From Mauremys mutica (taxonomy: Eukaryota; Chordata; Testudines; Geoemydidae), in contig NC_059072.1 of the NCBI RefSeq assembly GCF_020497125.1, positions 272,162,045 through 272,226,044 on the forward strand: 64,000 bases of DNA, read 5' to 3'. Each line of letters opens with the position of its first letter. Position 1 is the first letter of the stretch. Position numbers and translations under genes: made by a program. The notes under the pieces were generated by a model that was given only the letters and a program-made list of their open reading frames with translations, was not told the DNA's origin and made no database searches. Below are positions 46,591 to 57,735 of this stretch, piece by piece.

Positions 46591-46644
46591 GTACCTTGTA
46601 CAGTTAAAGTGAGCAATGATATGATTTTTAACTGTACAAGGTAC
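46591..46644. repeat. Perfect 18-bp inverted repeat (hairpin)
   Basis: GTACCTTGTACAGTTAAA (46591-46608) and its exact reverse complement (46627-46644) enclose an 18-base loop. No MITE ends or target duplications surround it. Confidence 0.7.
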
Positions 46645-47627
46645 CTCTGGGATTTCCCTATCACACGAGCTATATAGGCCATCAGATTCTTTCATGACAC
46701 ATAATAAATCCTTGAGCAGCCTCTAGACAGCCAAAAAGTATTTTTATAAATGGCTTAGTGAAAATGAAATATGCATGCCAATGGGGAATCGAAAAGAGTG
46801 AGGGATTCCTGCTTTCACTTTTTCTGATGACTTTAATTACTGGCATAATTTGACACAGAGATGACAATGTGACTGAGTGTCCTGCTAATTTAGTAATTAC
46901 AGTCTAAATTGATTTTATGTATTCAGTCATTGGGCTCTCTTTTGTGAGATCAGAGGCTCAGGCAAAATCTAGATAATTGGATAATCTACCTGCTGGGTGA
47001 ATAACAGTGTAGGTTATAGATAGCGAATCCGTAAATAAATAAATAAACAAACCAGTCGAGTGCTTGTTTGGACACAGTACCGTTTGTTTGAAATATACAT
47101 GTTTGGTGAGCTGATGCAGCCGTGTCAGGAGAACCAGGCATATCTGTGTTCAGGTCTCTGTAATAGAAAGGCTCTCTGTGCTGAGACCTTAGCTGCCACC
47201 TCTAACACCGCCTCCCCACCCCCCGCAACTCTGGGCTGAGCCATTCAATTACTGATAGTTCAGCAGAGTATCACTCAGCACCCTGCACAGAAGACCCACT
47301 CTGCAAACCTCAGCTTTCTCCCTTACCCTGCTGCAAAAATCTTTCTTCCTTCCCCACCCCCTCTCTATTCCCCTTCCCCCCCAGCTCTGTGTTGCACTGC
47401 TGCCAGCCTGTCTCCCCAGTGTCCGGGGGACTTGAGCTGTCTGTGCTGAGCAGAGCTGGTGAGGCAGGCTGTCAGTGTCAGGGAACTGAAAGACCTGGTG
47501 GAACTTGACAGCTCTGTCAGCCTCTCATTGGGGAGCTAGAACAGGTTATAATGAGTAAGGAGAGTAACTATTTCTGAGGTTTAAAGATTAGTGTTTAAAA
47601 AGTGGCGTCTGTCTAGGAATAGTGTGC

Positions 47628-47730
47628 TAGGTTTGCCAACCCTCCAGGATTGTCCTGGAGTCTCCAAGAATTAAAGATTCATCTTTGATTAAAGATTATG
47701 TCATGTGATGAAACCTCCAGGGATATGTAT
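47628..47730. mobile_element. Truncated MITE (GGTTGCCAACCCTCCAGG type)
   Basis: TTGCCAACCCTCCAGGATTG (47633 on) followed by ATTATGTCATGTGATGAAAC resembles a turtle MITE whose right end should mirror the left. Here the right terminus is missing, so the call rests on memory of the family. Confidence 0.4.
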
Positions 47731-49040
47731 GTGACATTCCCCAGGGTACAATCTGGACAGTTGAACAGCTGCATCCTCTCATCCCTCCAACCTGGGGTGC
47801 CTTTCACACTGCTTTGCTGTGAAAACAACCACTCCTAGCGTGTTGACAAACAGCCTCTAGCCAGGGCTACCCAGAGGGGGGGAGCAAGTGGGGCAATTTG
47901 CCCCAGGCCCCACAGGGCTCCCACGAGAATATAGTATTCTATAGTATTGCAAGTTTTTTTTATGGAAGGGGCCCCTGAAATTGCTTTGCCCCAGGCCCCC
48001 TGAATCCTCTGGGTGGCCCTGCCTCTAGCATGCAAAAATCACTCCCAGCTGAATGATATGAGTGCTTCCAGCCATCCACTCCTGAATTCTATTACAGAGT
48101 GACACCAGCAAATCTCCAGTCCCAGACTTGTCCCCCCCCACAGAAATGTGCATCTTGTACTTCCCAGCAATTGCCTTCTCTGCAGTACAAGCTGATAGAA
48201 AGTCTGTCCTTTCATTAATAGAAAATGATATGAACAAACCTTGTTATCTCAAATGGAGGCTCCCAAACATACTGGTTTAGATAAAACAATAACACAAATT
48301 TATTAACCACAGAAGGCTAGATTTTAAGAGATTACAAGTAATGAAGCATAGAAGTCAGAATTGGTTACAAAGAAAGAAAAGGTAAAATTCAAACCAATAC
48401 CTAACTTAATAAGCTAAGTGAACTTGAAACAAAAAGTTTTTTCTCAGCACATTCTCACAACAGTCTGGCTGGAATTTTTCAGTCAGGACCACTCCCCAAT
48501 TCAATGATGTTGCTTTTGTCTTTCAAACATTGTTGATGCCATGATTAGAGATGAGGGAAGAGGGGTGATTTGTATCCTCTTTTCCCCCTTCTTAGAGCAT
48601 TTCTGTTCCTTGAGAATCATCTCCAGCTGGGGTTCAGGTGACAACAAGTCTGTTTTGAATGGGAACCCCCAGCAATTCCATTGCCAAAATGTAAATTTCT
48701 TGCTTATACTGTTCCTCCTGCCAAAGAATGGCCGCTTATCTAGGTGATCATCTATCTGATTATGCTGACACCTGGCTGAGGTGCTGACTATACTTTTGTT
48801 TCTAAGGAACTGGTTTGGGCTGCTGCCCCAGAAATGGAATATGCTTTAGTAACATAATACCGTAGAGTCTTATAACTTTACATACCATGTTGCCACACAT
48901 ATTTTACCCAGATAATAATAAGCAGTGAATTATAAGTTTTAAAATAACTGACAAGCTATGCTTTGTACAAAATGTATCATCGTTTTGTAAAAGTGGTGAA
49001 CATAAGGGTACACTCTATCACAACATCCAAACAAAATTGG
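47731..49040 (-). repeat. Probable long interspersed repeat (LTR-like, antisense), family uncertain
   Basis: Runs from ACATTCCCCAGGGTACAATC to GGTGAACATAAGGGTACACT. From memory it resembles a high-copy turtle repeat. It contains ACACAAATTTATTAACCACA (48290 on), the same antisense AATAAA-type position as the repeat at 2331-3345. The hAT at 47862-48021 inserted into it. Non-coding. Confidence 0.35.
47862..48021. mobile_element. Short hAT-type MITE, 160 bp
   Basis: Ends CAGGGCTACCCAGAGG and CCTCTGGGTGGCCCTG are inverted copies with one bulge, flanked by a perfect 8-bp duplication CCTCTAGC (47854-47861 and 48022-48029). Inner inverted words GGGGCAATTTGCCCCAGGCC and AAATTGCTTTGCCCCAGGCC lie on the arms. 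A different hAT family from the others in the window. Confidence 0.9.
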
Positions 49041-49057
49041 AAACTCTATATTGTGCA

Positions 49058-49292
49058 TGTCATAAATAAACAGATCAGGGTTAAGGTCTCTTTTCCCTGG
49101 AAAGGGTTAACAAGCTCAGTAACCTGAGAAACACCTGACCAGAGGACCAATCAAGGGACAGGCAGTGTGTCAGACACTTTAACCTGACTGGTGGCAGCGA
49201 AGGAGACCTACCCTAGGATTTTAGGGTGGGGGAATACATGCTGGTCCTCAACTTGAAACCCCCCAGTTTCAAGTGAGGGTAAGACCATGACA
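49058..49292 (+). mobile_element. Solo LTR, 235 bp
   Basis: Starts TGTCATAAAT and ends CCATGACA, so the termini are TGTC/GACA. It is flanked by a 5-bp duplication GTGCA (49053-49057 and 49293-49297), the mark of retroviral-type integration. A hairpin CTTGAAAC...GTTTCAAG lies at 49251-49273. From memory it resembles turtle LTRs starting TGTCATAAATATAAAGG but is shorter, perhaps by internal deletion. Strand is inferred from that resemblance. Confidence 0.7.
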
Positions 49293-49333
49293 GTGCATGT
49301 GTGTGAAGTTTGGACTTTCTAAGGACTGAGGAC

Positions 49334-49478
49334 TTTTAAAGGTATTTAGGCACCTAAAGATGCCAGTAGGTGCCTAATGCAATTTTCTACAGCTCCATTG
49401 GGCATTAGTGGCCTAGGCGCTTTTTTGAAAATCCCACTACCTAACTGCATCTTTAGGCATCTAAATACCTTTAAAAAT
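49334..49478. mobile_element. Foldback MITE, 145 bp
   Basis: TTTTAAAGGTATTTAGGCACC (49334 on) and the reverse complement of 49447-49478 (GCATCTTTAGGCATCTAAATACC ...) match over about 30 bases. A second inner pair, GTAGGTGCC and GGCATTAGTGGCC, is weaker. Confidence 0.6.
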
Positions 49479-49542
49479 ATGGCTATGGAACTCTTAGCCA
49501 CTGGAATCCATTGCTCCTGACCCTGTCATGTGACAAGTGACT

Positions 49543-49799
49543 TGTCTATACCAGGAAGTTAATATGTAGCAAGCTAGGGTGTGAATTTACAGTGTATTAG
49601 CTACCCTACACTAACTCCCTGCATGGACTTACTGCACACTAAGAGTCCTCTCAGGTAGTTTAGACTAGTACAATTTAAGGAGTCTAAACTAAAGTGCATA
49701 AAAGCACCTTTAGTGCAGTAAGAGTGTCCACGCAAAGAAGCTAGTGTGCTGTAAATTCACTTCCTAGCTTGTTGTGAACTAACTTCTCATGTAGATGAG
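49543..49799. mobile_element. Foldback MITE with about 60-bp inverted ends
   Basis: The left arm (GTCTATACC ... AAGCTAGGGTGTGAATTTAC) matches the reverse complement of the right arm (GTAAATTCACTTCCTAGCTT ... CATGTAGATGA). The GTCTAYAC terminus is shared in style with the Harbinger-type elements in this window. Superfamily not proven. Confidence 0.6.
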
Positions 49800-50490
49800 C
49801 TGAAGGGTACTAACCTTTGTAACCTTCATCCATATCAAGTGAGTGAAGCCAGGAAATAAAGTTCAGTCACCTACCAGTACTTCTTTATGTCACATCCTTG
49901 CTTCAGGGATGGTAGTTCTTAAGTTAGAGGAGTCTAAAAATGTGTTGCAATCTCAGGGAAAATTTCAACGAGGATTAATTTTTAAATATTCTCTCTGCCA
50001 AAGTTAGTAAATCTTTGATCATAAAATATAATTGAAAATTAAATTGTCCCCTGCAGAGTGAATGTGTTAAATTTGGAGACTAAATGTAATCATTAAGATG
50101 TGAAATAGAGGGATTTTAGTCCTGTTTTGAGTGAAAGTCTCAGTGCAGCCTTTACTGAAGAGCTGGTAAGGCACTCCCACAATATCAGTAATATAAGTAG
50201 AGTAGATTGGCAGCATTTCTCCAGATTACAGATACCTAAATAAAAATCCTGTTGAGAGCAATGAGAATTTAAAACAGCAGGTGGATTTGTAATATAGTAC
50301 TACTAAACAGTTAGGGACAGATTCTCAGTGGGGGTAAATTTGTCTAGATCTGTTGATGTCAATAGAGCTATGGACTTATGTTAACAAATGTATTATGCCA
50401 TATTGGTCCATTGATACCTACATTCAACTTGCATTGATGTCAAAGTGTATTGTTCATGTGCATTAAAAAGCATAATATAACTTAGAAGGT
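49800..50490. other. Non-coding spacer
   Basis: No gene or clear repeat. Confidence 0.45.
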
Positions 50491-51525
50491 TCCCACAGTA
50501 TTCTTGCCAGCAAGTTAAAGAAGTATGGGCTGGATGAATGGATGGTAAGGTGGATAGAAAACTGGCTAGATGGTCGGGCTCAACGGGTAGTGATCAATGG
50601 TTCCATGTCTAGTTGGCAGCTGGTATCAAGTGGAGTGTCCCAAGGGTCGGTACTGGGGCCGGTTTTGTTCAATATCTTCATTAACGATCTGGAGGATGGT
50701 GTGGACTGCACCCTTAGCAAGTTTGCAGATGACACTAAACTGGGAGGAGTGGTTGATACACTGGAGGGTAGGGATAGGATACAGAGGGACCTAGACAAAT
50801 TAGAGGATTGGGCCAAAAGAAATCTGATGAGGTTCAACAAGGACAAGTGCAGAGTCCTGCACTTAGGACGGAAGAATCCCATGCACTGCTACAGACTAGG
50901 GACCGAATGGCTGGGCAGCAGTTCTGCAGAAAAGGACCTAGGGGTTACGGTGGACAAAAAGCTGAATATGAGTCAACAGTGTGCCCTTGTTGCCAAGAAG
51001 GCTAATGGCATTTTGGGTTGTATAAGTAGGGGCATTTCCAGCAGATCGAGGGACGTGATCATTCCCCTCTATTCAGCACTGGTGAGGCCTCATTTGGAGT
51101 ACTGTGTCCAGTTTTGGGCCCCACACTACAAGAAGGATGTGGATAAATTGGAGAGAGTCCAGCGGAGGGCAACAAAAATGATTAGGGGGCTGGAGCACAT
51201 GACTTATGAGGAGAGGCTGAGGGAACTGAGATTGTTTAGCCTGCAGAAGATAAGAATGAGGGGGGATTTGATAGCTGCTTTCAACTACCTGAAAGGGGGT
51301 TCCAAAGAGGATGGATCTAGACTGTTCTCAGTGGTAGAAGATGACAGAACAAGGAGTAATGGTCTCAAGTTGCAGAGGGGGAGGTTTAGGTTGGACATTA
51401 GGAAAATCTTTTTCACTAGTAGGGTGGTGAAGAACTGGAATGGGTTACCTAGGGAGGTGGTGGAATCTCCTTTCTTAGAGGTTTTTAAGGTCAGGCTTGA
51501 CAAAGCCCTGGCTGGGATGATTTAG
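50491..51525 (+). CDS. CR1 ORF2, C-terminal half of reverse transcriptase, open frame
   Basis: The frame is open from the truncation point to a stop at 51525 with no lesion (about 344 codons). It starts inside the RT at [17 protein letters not shown], keeps [20 protein letters not shown] and the intact active-site box FADDTKLGG (50727-50753), and has the thumb and C-terminal region ([39 protein letters not shown]). It lacks the endonuclease and RT fingers, so it cannot be active. Roughly sixteen residues differ from the sister copy, by eye. It has no promoter or start of its own. Confidence 0.88.
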   Translation, partial: SHSILASKLKKYGLDEWMVRWIENWLDGRAQRVVINGSMSSWQLVSSGVSQGSVLGPVLFNIFINDLEDGVDCTLSKFADDTKLGGVVDTLEGRDRIQRDLDKLEDWAKRNLMRFNKDKCRVLHLGRKNPMHCYRLGTEWLGSSSAEKDLGVTVDKKLNMSQQCALVAKKANGILGCISRGISSRSRDVIIPLYSALVRPHLEYCVQFWAPHYKKDVDKLERVQRRATKMIRGLEHMTYEERLRELRLFSLQKIRMRGDLIAAFNYLKGGSKEDGSRLFSVVEDDRTRSNGLKLQRGRFRLDIRKIFFTSRVVKNWNGLPREVVESPFLEVFKVRLDKALAGMI

Positions 51526-51611
51526 TTGGGTTTGGTCCTGCTTTGAGCAGGGGGTTGGACTAGATGACCTCCTGAGGTCCCTTCTAACCCTGAGATTCTA
51601 TGATTCTATGA
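50491..51611 (+). mobile_element. CR1 LINE, 5'-truncated, young copy
   Basis: Joins the CR1 sequence exactly at TCCCACAGTATTC and runs to the terminal GATTCTATGATTCTATGAG. It is nearly identical to 39648-40747. The main difference is that it keeps the 11 bases deleted there. Confidence 0.93.
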
Positions 51612-52659
51612 GAGTTCATAGGTATTTGTATATATGTACAAACCGTTATGAATGTTATGAGCAGATGGCAAATAGCTAATATAATGCCATGGAACAGATC
51701 ATTTTAGAGGAACTAAAAAAGACAAGTCCACATACCACATATACTTTGAGTTATGTACAGCTTCGAAAAACCTGACAAGCAGCACTATGTCCGGAACATA
51801 TAAAAGTTAGCTAGAGACGTGGAAATGGGAATTACTGGGAAGTATATGGGAAAAGCTATTGAAAACATTCCAATAATATAAAGGTTAAAACTGTCATTTT
51901 CAATTTGATGCTGTGGTTGGACATAATGCCTCAGTATTTAGAATCCTTTGGAGATGCATCTGACATGTTTTGGCAGGTTACCCAAGAACCAAGAAATGTC
52001 ATGAATGTGTTCTTTTCCTATGTAGATTCCAGGAAACTGCATTTTAAACCTTAGTAGATATACCACAAACAAACTCCCCTATGTCTGCTGGGGTTTAAGA
52101 AAGATTTTTGTGGGTCAAGAGGCTTCTAAAGAACTGAGGCTGGTATAGTCTATAGTGAATATCCTATAAAAAGTTAGTAAAAAACTGTAAAATAATATTG
52201 CTCACCAGGTGGATTTCATATTCTTTTCTTGCAGTAGATATGCAACACAAAATGAAGACAAACTATTTTTTGGCAGATACTGCATGGTGTTAACTCCAAT
52301 ATAAGAGTGATGCAGACTTTTCTACCTGGCTTTTGGACTCCTTCACTTCAGAACTATTCTGAAAAAAATAAATCCCCTTTAATTAATTTGATCAAATTCT
52401 AACAGTTATATTGTTTTGCTTTCTTGATGTCTCCAAATAATTCAGTAATGAAATGTACAAAAAATATTTTTTTTAAATTTGGAGTTAATGTGTAGTGATA
52501 AGCAAATATAAAATATATAAATAATTTCACAATTATAATATTTGTAAATTTGGGCCAAACTTAGAAGTCATTTTAAATTGAGTTGTGAAATGCATGCAGA
52601 ATTGCAAAGTTAATGGCAGATCTTTGCATGACATTGTTATACCAATATAATAAAAACCA
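51612..52659. other. Non-coding spacer
   Basis: AT-rich. No gene. Confidence 0.5.
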
Positions 52660-53330
52660 GCAGGATCTTATTAAGAGGGATAAGGCAAAGATGCCACATT
52701 TATTGTAAATATAATAGTAAAGCAAAAGACAAAAGCAAACAACGTTGTTTTACTACTTATTTCTTATACACACACACACACATATATATATAAATTTACA
52801 CAATCATTGATTCAGGTTCTGTATAGGTGTTATAGTTACCAGCCTAGACGTTGCTCATGCCAAGTTACTGGCCAGGTATCTTGGTCATGAGTATGGAGCC
52901 GAGTCTGTGTCAGATGCATCTGTTGTTCCTGTAGGCTGGCAGCAGAACCATAGACTCAAAGTCCTCAGTCTTCAGAGTCCAGTTTTATAGGGATTTTCCC
53001 CTATGTTAGTTCATGGGAGTTGCTTCATTCTGCTGTTGCTAAATCAATCAGCAGGTGGCTGGCTCCATGTTATCAGATGTTTGTTTTTCCTTCCTTTGAG
53101 GTGTGGTGGAGTGGATTCCAGTTTGCCCTCTGGGGGTCATCTGGTTGATCCCACTTGACACCTTCTTCCGCCAACACTGAATTCTTCAGGCTGGTAACTC
53201 CCTAACCATTCATTCATTATTTAAACTAGGCACTCATTCACATACATTCTCTATCTTAATCACATCTAATTCACTGTCTCTTTACCTTTCGGGGTGTTAC
53301 CAATTTAGAGAACAGGCACTTAGAGTCAAT
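52660..53330 (-). repeat. Probable interspersed repeat, family uncertain
   Basis: AAAGATGCCACATTTATTGT (52688 on), GTTACCAGCCTAGACGTTGC (52835 on) and TTGCTTCATTCTGCTGTTGC (53020 on) are words I recall from a high-copy turtle repeat with an antisense AATAAA-like tail. The ends are not defined. The STR at 52768-52792 lies inside. Confidence 0.35.
52768..52792 (+). repeat. Microsatellite (CA)n(TA)n
   Basis: ACACACACACACACA followed directly by TATATATATA, 25 bases in all. Confidence 0.85.
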
Positions 53331-55360
53331 TGACGTTTAACAAGTTTTATACAAAGTATTTCTTTGAGCAGGCTTCACACAGACACAGCTGGTGGCTTGC
53401 AGGTTAGAGGCTAAATCTTGGGAATCACATTTATTTCTAATATAAACCTTCAGTTATAAAGTATCATTTAACAATAAATCATTTCTAACAATAAATCATT
53501 TTTCATATAAACCATGTCTAATATAAATCTTCTTTATTATCCCTACAACATAATATCTGTAAAACTCCTCCAATGCTTTACTACCCTTTCATATCCAAGA
53601 AACCACATTTATAGCTCAGGCTGGAGAAAGAGTTTATTGATTAGCTCAACTCAAACATTTTCACTGGCAAATTTTCCATCTAGCACTAATCAAAATAGAT
53701 TGTTATGGCACGTGTCACTAGGTGGAACTGTTACAGATAGTTTTCCATTCATGTATAAGTGAGGGGTTGTTTTGGATGGGGAGTGTTGGTTTTGCAAGAC
53801 TTTTGTGTAGAGTAACATAAGGAGAAAGGAAGCCGTGTGGGGTGCAGCAGAGCTTGTTCTCTGCCTTCAGCTCTTGACAGAACTGATCCTTGGGAACCAA
53901 GCACTGATGTTGGGTTGAGATTATTGGAGGAAGGGATCAACCTGCAAGCTGTTTGACCATCCCACATTTCAGGACTGGTGTATACATGCAAATAAAGCAA
54001 GATACACTTAGAACATATCTAGTCTCCATGTCATCAATTTATCCTTCACTGTATAGACAACCTGCAAAGTCCCAGATCAGCTACCGCTGGGCAAAGTGGT
54101 AACACTGGTGTCAGTAGAAGACACCGCAGTATAAAACAAACACTTCTTCCATGATGGATTATCTCAGACAATGAGGCTTCACAAGTAAGACTAAAAAATT
54201 AATTCAGGCCAAAATTTAGGAGTTTTAGGCTTTTCAACCTTAGCTCATTGTTTACAAAACTGACATTAAAAAGAGTCCAAAAGTCCAATTATTTCTTTCA
54301 TGGGCTGTGCTGGTTGTGTTGTTAGGAGGAAATGAAATGGTAAAACTTAATTTTGTTCTTAGGGGCAGAGTCATTTATTGGTGCAAATAAATAGAAATGG
54401 AAGAATTAAAACTATATCCTGCACAAAACAGAATTCGCCCCCTCGCAATGCTGCATGCAGTTATTTGTGTGTGTAGTTCAAACTCTGTGGACTAGAGATA
54501 GGAGCAGGAGCTCCTCTTGTAGTGGTAAAAAAAACAAAAGTAAAAACACCTGACTTAAGTTATATTGAAAGTGGTCGCTTTTAATTCAAAATAAGAGCGT
54601 CCACACACAGAGATGCACTGAAACAACTGAAAATCGATTATAATCAATCTAATTATTTCAGGTGCAATTTCCATGTAAACAATCCCCAAGTGACTCATTA
54701 ATCAGATTCACAAAATTAATTAGTCACATCCTTGTTGTGGAACCTTCTAGAACACGAATAGTATGACTATTTCACTTTCTGTGGCTTTTAGTTTGGTAAT
54801 AATATTTATTGAAGAAAAAGGCAATTTTCCCCGTGTGGCTTCCTTTCCTTATTAAGAACAGTCCTATGTTCAGCATGAGAAGTGTGTGCAGGGGAGCTCA
54901 ATAATGGATTTTTGTGAATGGACACATCCTCCCTCTGGCCAGGAGGAAGCTAATGAGCTCCTCTGGGGCAGTGCTGCCCTAATGAGGTTCAGCTGCACAG
55001 CTTGTTCCTCCTGGAGGAGAAGGGGCTTAAAAGGGGAAGCTTACCATAGGAAGGGTATGGTGACCAGGAAGTAGGTTGCTCTATGCAGAGACTGCTAGTA
55101 ACAGAGGTAGGTCAGTTGAGAAGGAGATAGCGATGAAACACACCACTTCCAGAGCTGCACTGGCTGACAGCCAGGCAACACGCCCCAGGAAGAGAGGTAG
55201 GAGATAAACCCTGTGAAGGGGACAACAGATTTTCAGAGGCTTAGGCACTGAAGCCCTATCCAGTGGCTGTCTGTGAGGTTGACCCCTGTTCCAGCCAGTT
55301 TCTCCTCTCTTGCAAGGGGAAGGGAGGAAGAAGAATCAGTCCTCCGCCAGTGAACAATTG
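53331..55360. other. Non-coding spacer
   Basis: Short local duplication of TAACAATAAATCATTT (53468 and 53486). 54535-54600 has MITE-like wording (GTCCACACACAG). No gene. Confidence 0.45.
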
Positions 55361-55368
55361 CCTTAGAG

Positions 55369-55701
55369 CAGTGTTTCCCAAACTTGGGACACCGCTTGTT
55401 TAGGGAAAGCCCCTGTCGGGCCAGGCTGGTTTGTTTACCTGCCGCATCCGCAGGTCTGGCTGATCACGGCTCCCACTGGCCGTGGTTCACCGCTCCAGGC
55501 CAATGGGAGCTGCTGGAAGCAGTGCGGGCTGAGGGATGTGCTGGCCGCCGCTTCCCACCATCACCATTGGCCTGGAGCAGCAAACCGCGACCAGTGGGAG
55601 CCGCGAACAGCCGGACCTGCGGACATGGCAGGTAAACAAACCGGCCTGGCCCGACAGGGGCTTTCCCTACACAAGCGGCATCCCAAGTTTGGAAAACACT
55701 G
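55369..55701. mobile_element. Non-autonomous hAT-type palindromic element
   Basis: 333 bp with ends CAGTGTTTCCCAAACTTGGG and CCCAAGTTTGGAAAACACTG, flanked by a perfect 8-bp duplication CCTTAGAG (55361-55368 and 55702-55709). The arms are inverted over about 150 bases and include GGCCAATGGGAGC and CACCATTGGCC. Closest to 29518-29841. Confidence 0.92.
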
Positions 55702-55709
55702 CCTTAGAG

Positions 55710-56099
55710 AACTTCCCCTAAGTGCAGCCACTAGGGGACTATAGAGGGTAGATGAAGGACAGTGGAACCTATGGGAGATCTAAGAAGTCCTGACCCCTCC
55801 TACACCCTGTCTATTATTACTTTCATTTTCCATTTTTGGGGATAATTTTGTATTGTCTTGCTCGATATCCTTCATTTCTTGAAAGATTAGCTAGAAGTCA
55901 AAGAGTTCAAAGTTTGTGCTAGATAACTCATCTTCCATCTCTGTTCCCTTTGGGAAGTGGGGCTGTATATTCTGATCTATTTGAGACTGAGGAAGGTAGA
56001 TTGCAACTGTTACCCTGAAAAATGGAATTTGGGATGTACCTATAATAACCAGCCTATTGCCCCCTTCATGAGGTATGAGTTTCTAGGCTTGTTAAGAAA
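55710..56099. other. Non-coding spacer
   Basis: No gene seen. Confidence 0.45.
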
Positions 56100-56810
56100 A
56101 CACTAAAGGACATGAGTATATTCACCAAGAGGTGAATATAGCTTGACTGCTTGGTAATAGTGACCACAATATAATTAAATTTAACATCCCTGTGGAGGGG
56201 AACACCACAGCAGCCCAACACTGTAACATTTAATTTCAGAAAGGGGAACTACACAAAAATGAGGAGGTTTGTTAAACCGAAATTAAAAGGTACAGCACCA
56301 AAAGTAAAATCCCTGCAAGCTACATGGAAACTTTTTAAAGACATCATAATAGAGGCTCAATTAAATGTATACCCCAAATTATAAAACATAGTAAGAGAAC
56401 CGAAAAAGAGCCACCGTGGCTAAACAACAAAGTTAAAGAAGCAGTGAGAGGCGAAAAGGCATCCTTTAAAAAGTGGAAGCTAAGTCCTAGTGAGGAAAAT
56501 AGAAAGAAGCATAAACTCTGGTAAATTAAGTGTAAAAATATAATTAGGAAGGCCAAAAAAGAATTTGAAGAGCAGCTAGCCGAAGTCAAAAAGTAATAGC
56601 AATTTTTTTAAAAGAACATCAGAAGCAGGAAGCCTGCTAAACAACCAGTGGGGCTACTGGACGATCCAGATGCTAAATGAGCACTCAAGGACAATAAGGC
56701 CAGTGCAGAGAAACTAAATGAATTCTTTGCCTCGGTCGTCACAGTTGAGGAGGAGTTGCCTTTCAAGTGGGGGGTCAGGGCTAACAAGGCCAATTCAGTC
56801 ATAGTGGATG
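56100..56810 (+). pseudogene. CR1 LINE ORF2 fragment (end of endonuclease and linker), decayed
   Basis: The endonuclease end GNSDHNIIKF-like wording at 56156-56182 (GGTAATAGTGACCACAATAT), then linker wording (RTEKEPPWLNNKVKEAVRG-like, 56395-56450) and IRKAKKEFEEQLAEV-like text (56540-56590), with ENFASVV-like wording by 56730-56745. Several stops and shifts. It precedes the RT, which is absent. Confidence 0.7.
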
Positions 56811-57062
56811 TGGCCCATTCCCAACAGTCAACAAGAAGATGTGAGTATCAACAGAGGGAACATTATTTTTTGTAGTGACCCAGCCACTCCCAGTATTTAT
56901 TCAGGCCTAATTTGATGGCACCAAGTTTGCAAATTAACTCCAGTTCTGCAGTTTCTCATTGAAGTCTGTTTTTGAAGGTTTTTTTTTTGAAGAATGGCCA
57001 CTTTTAAGTCTGTTATTGAGTGTCCAGATAGATTGAAGTGCTCCTAGCAGTGTTGCAAAAAG
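56811..57062. other. Unassigned, possibly repeat-derived
   Basis: TTAACTCCAGTTCTGCAGTT (56935 on) and GTTATTGAGTGTCCAGATAG (57013 on) are words I associate with an interspersed repeat, family not recalled. No gene. Confidence 0.3.
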
Positions 57063-57735
57063 CAGTTCTAGATGTGGTTCATAAAGGACATTTGGGATTT
57101 ATGAAGATGAAGGAACTTCTGTGTAGTTATGCTTAGTAGCTAGGGCTGCACTCAGACATTGAACATCTTACGAAAAGCATGCTCAGCCTGCACAGTACAT
57201 AGAACTACTGTTCCTCTGGCCTCTTTGAAACCAGTAGTCATAGAAAAACCATGGCAGAGAATTGCAGTGGATATTACTTATCCCTTGATTGCACTGCATG
57301 GCTACACACTGACTGTTATACGCACACTACCGCTTTATATTCATAATTTCACAAGGCACCTCAGAGGAGCTCATTTCTTGCCTAGTTTTGGCCTACCAGA
57401 TAATGGGACACCTTTTGTGACAAGAGAGCTTGAAGGTTTTCTGATGAGTATTGATACAGTACATTATAAATCTGCTATGTACCATCCCCAAGGAAATTGG
57501 ATAGTGGGAAAATTGCATGGGACTCTGAAGAAGCATGTAGTTTGCATAGTGGAAGATCATTGAGATACGCTCTTCCCTACTGCATTAAGTTGTGCTTTAT
57601 CAGAGCACACCTCATGAAGGCATTGGGAAAACCCATTTCTAGATTCTCTTCAGCGAAACTATGAGGACTATGCTTGACAATTTACTTGCGGGTCTTTCTT
57701 TAGTATTCAGTGTGTTTAGGGGATTACTGTTCTAG
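57063..57735 (+). pseudogene. Ty3/gypsy-like integrase remnant
   Basis: In order: a zinc-binding HHCC region in two frames (VVHKGHLGFMKMKELL at 57074-57120, then CSAC at 57180-57191); an integrase core with PWQRIAVDI (57253-57279); a catalytic-region motif GLPDNGTPFV (57392-57421); and SAMYHPQGNWIVGKLHGTLK (57471-57530), in which the expected Glu-bearing ERFH-type motif reads GKLH. A C-terminal region follows to about 57735 with stops. At least two frame breaks and lost catalytic positions. No LTRs adjoin it. It may belong to the same family as the RT at 27603-28262, but this is not shown. Confidence 0.6.

Larger units (their letters stand above)
42191..47627. other. Non-coding spacer with low-complexity tracts
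   Basis: Polypyrimidine tract at 43165-43235, the G-rich minisatellite at 43667-43915, poly(T) at 45422-45439, the hairpin at 46591-46644, an (AAAT)n stretch at 47033-47050 and a C-rich stretch at 47200-47400. Open frames at 42821-43090 and 43312-43602 show no domain I recognise. Confidence 0.5.
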
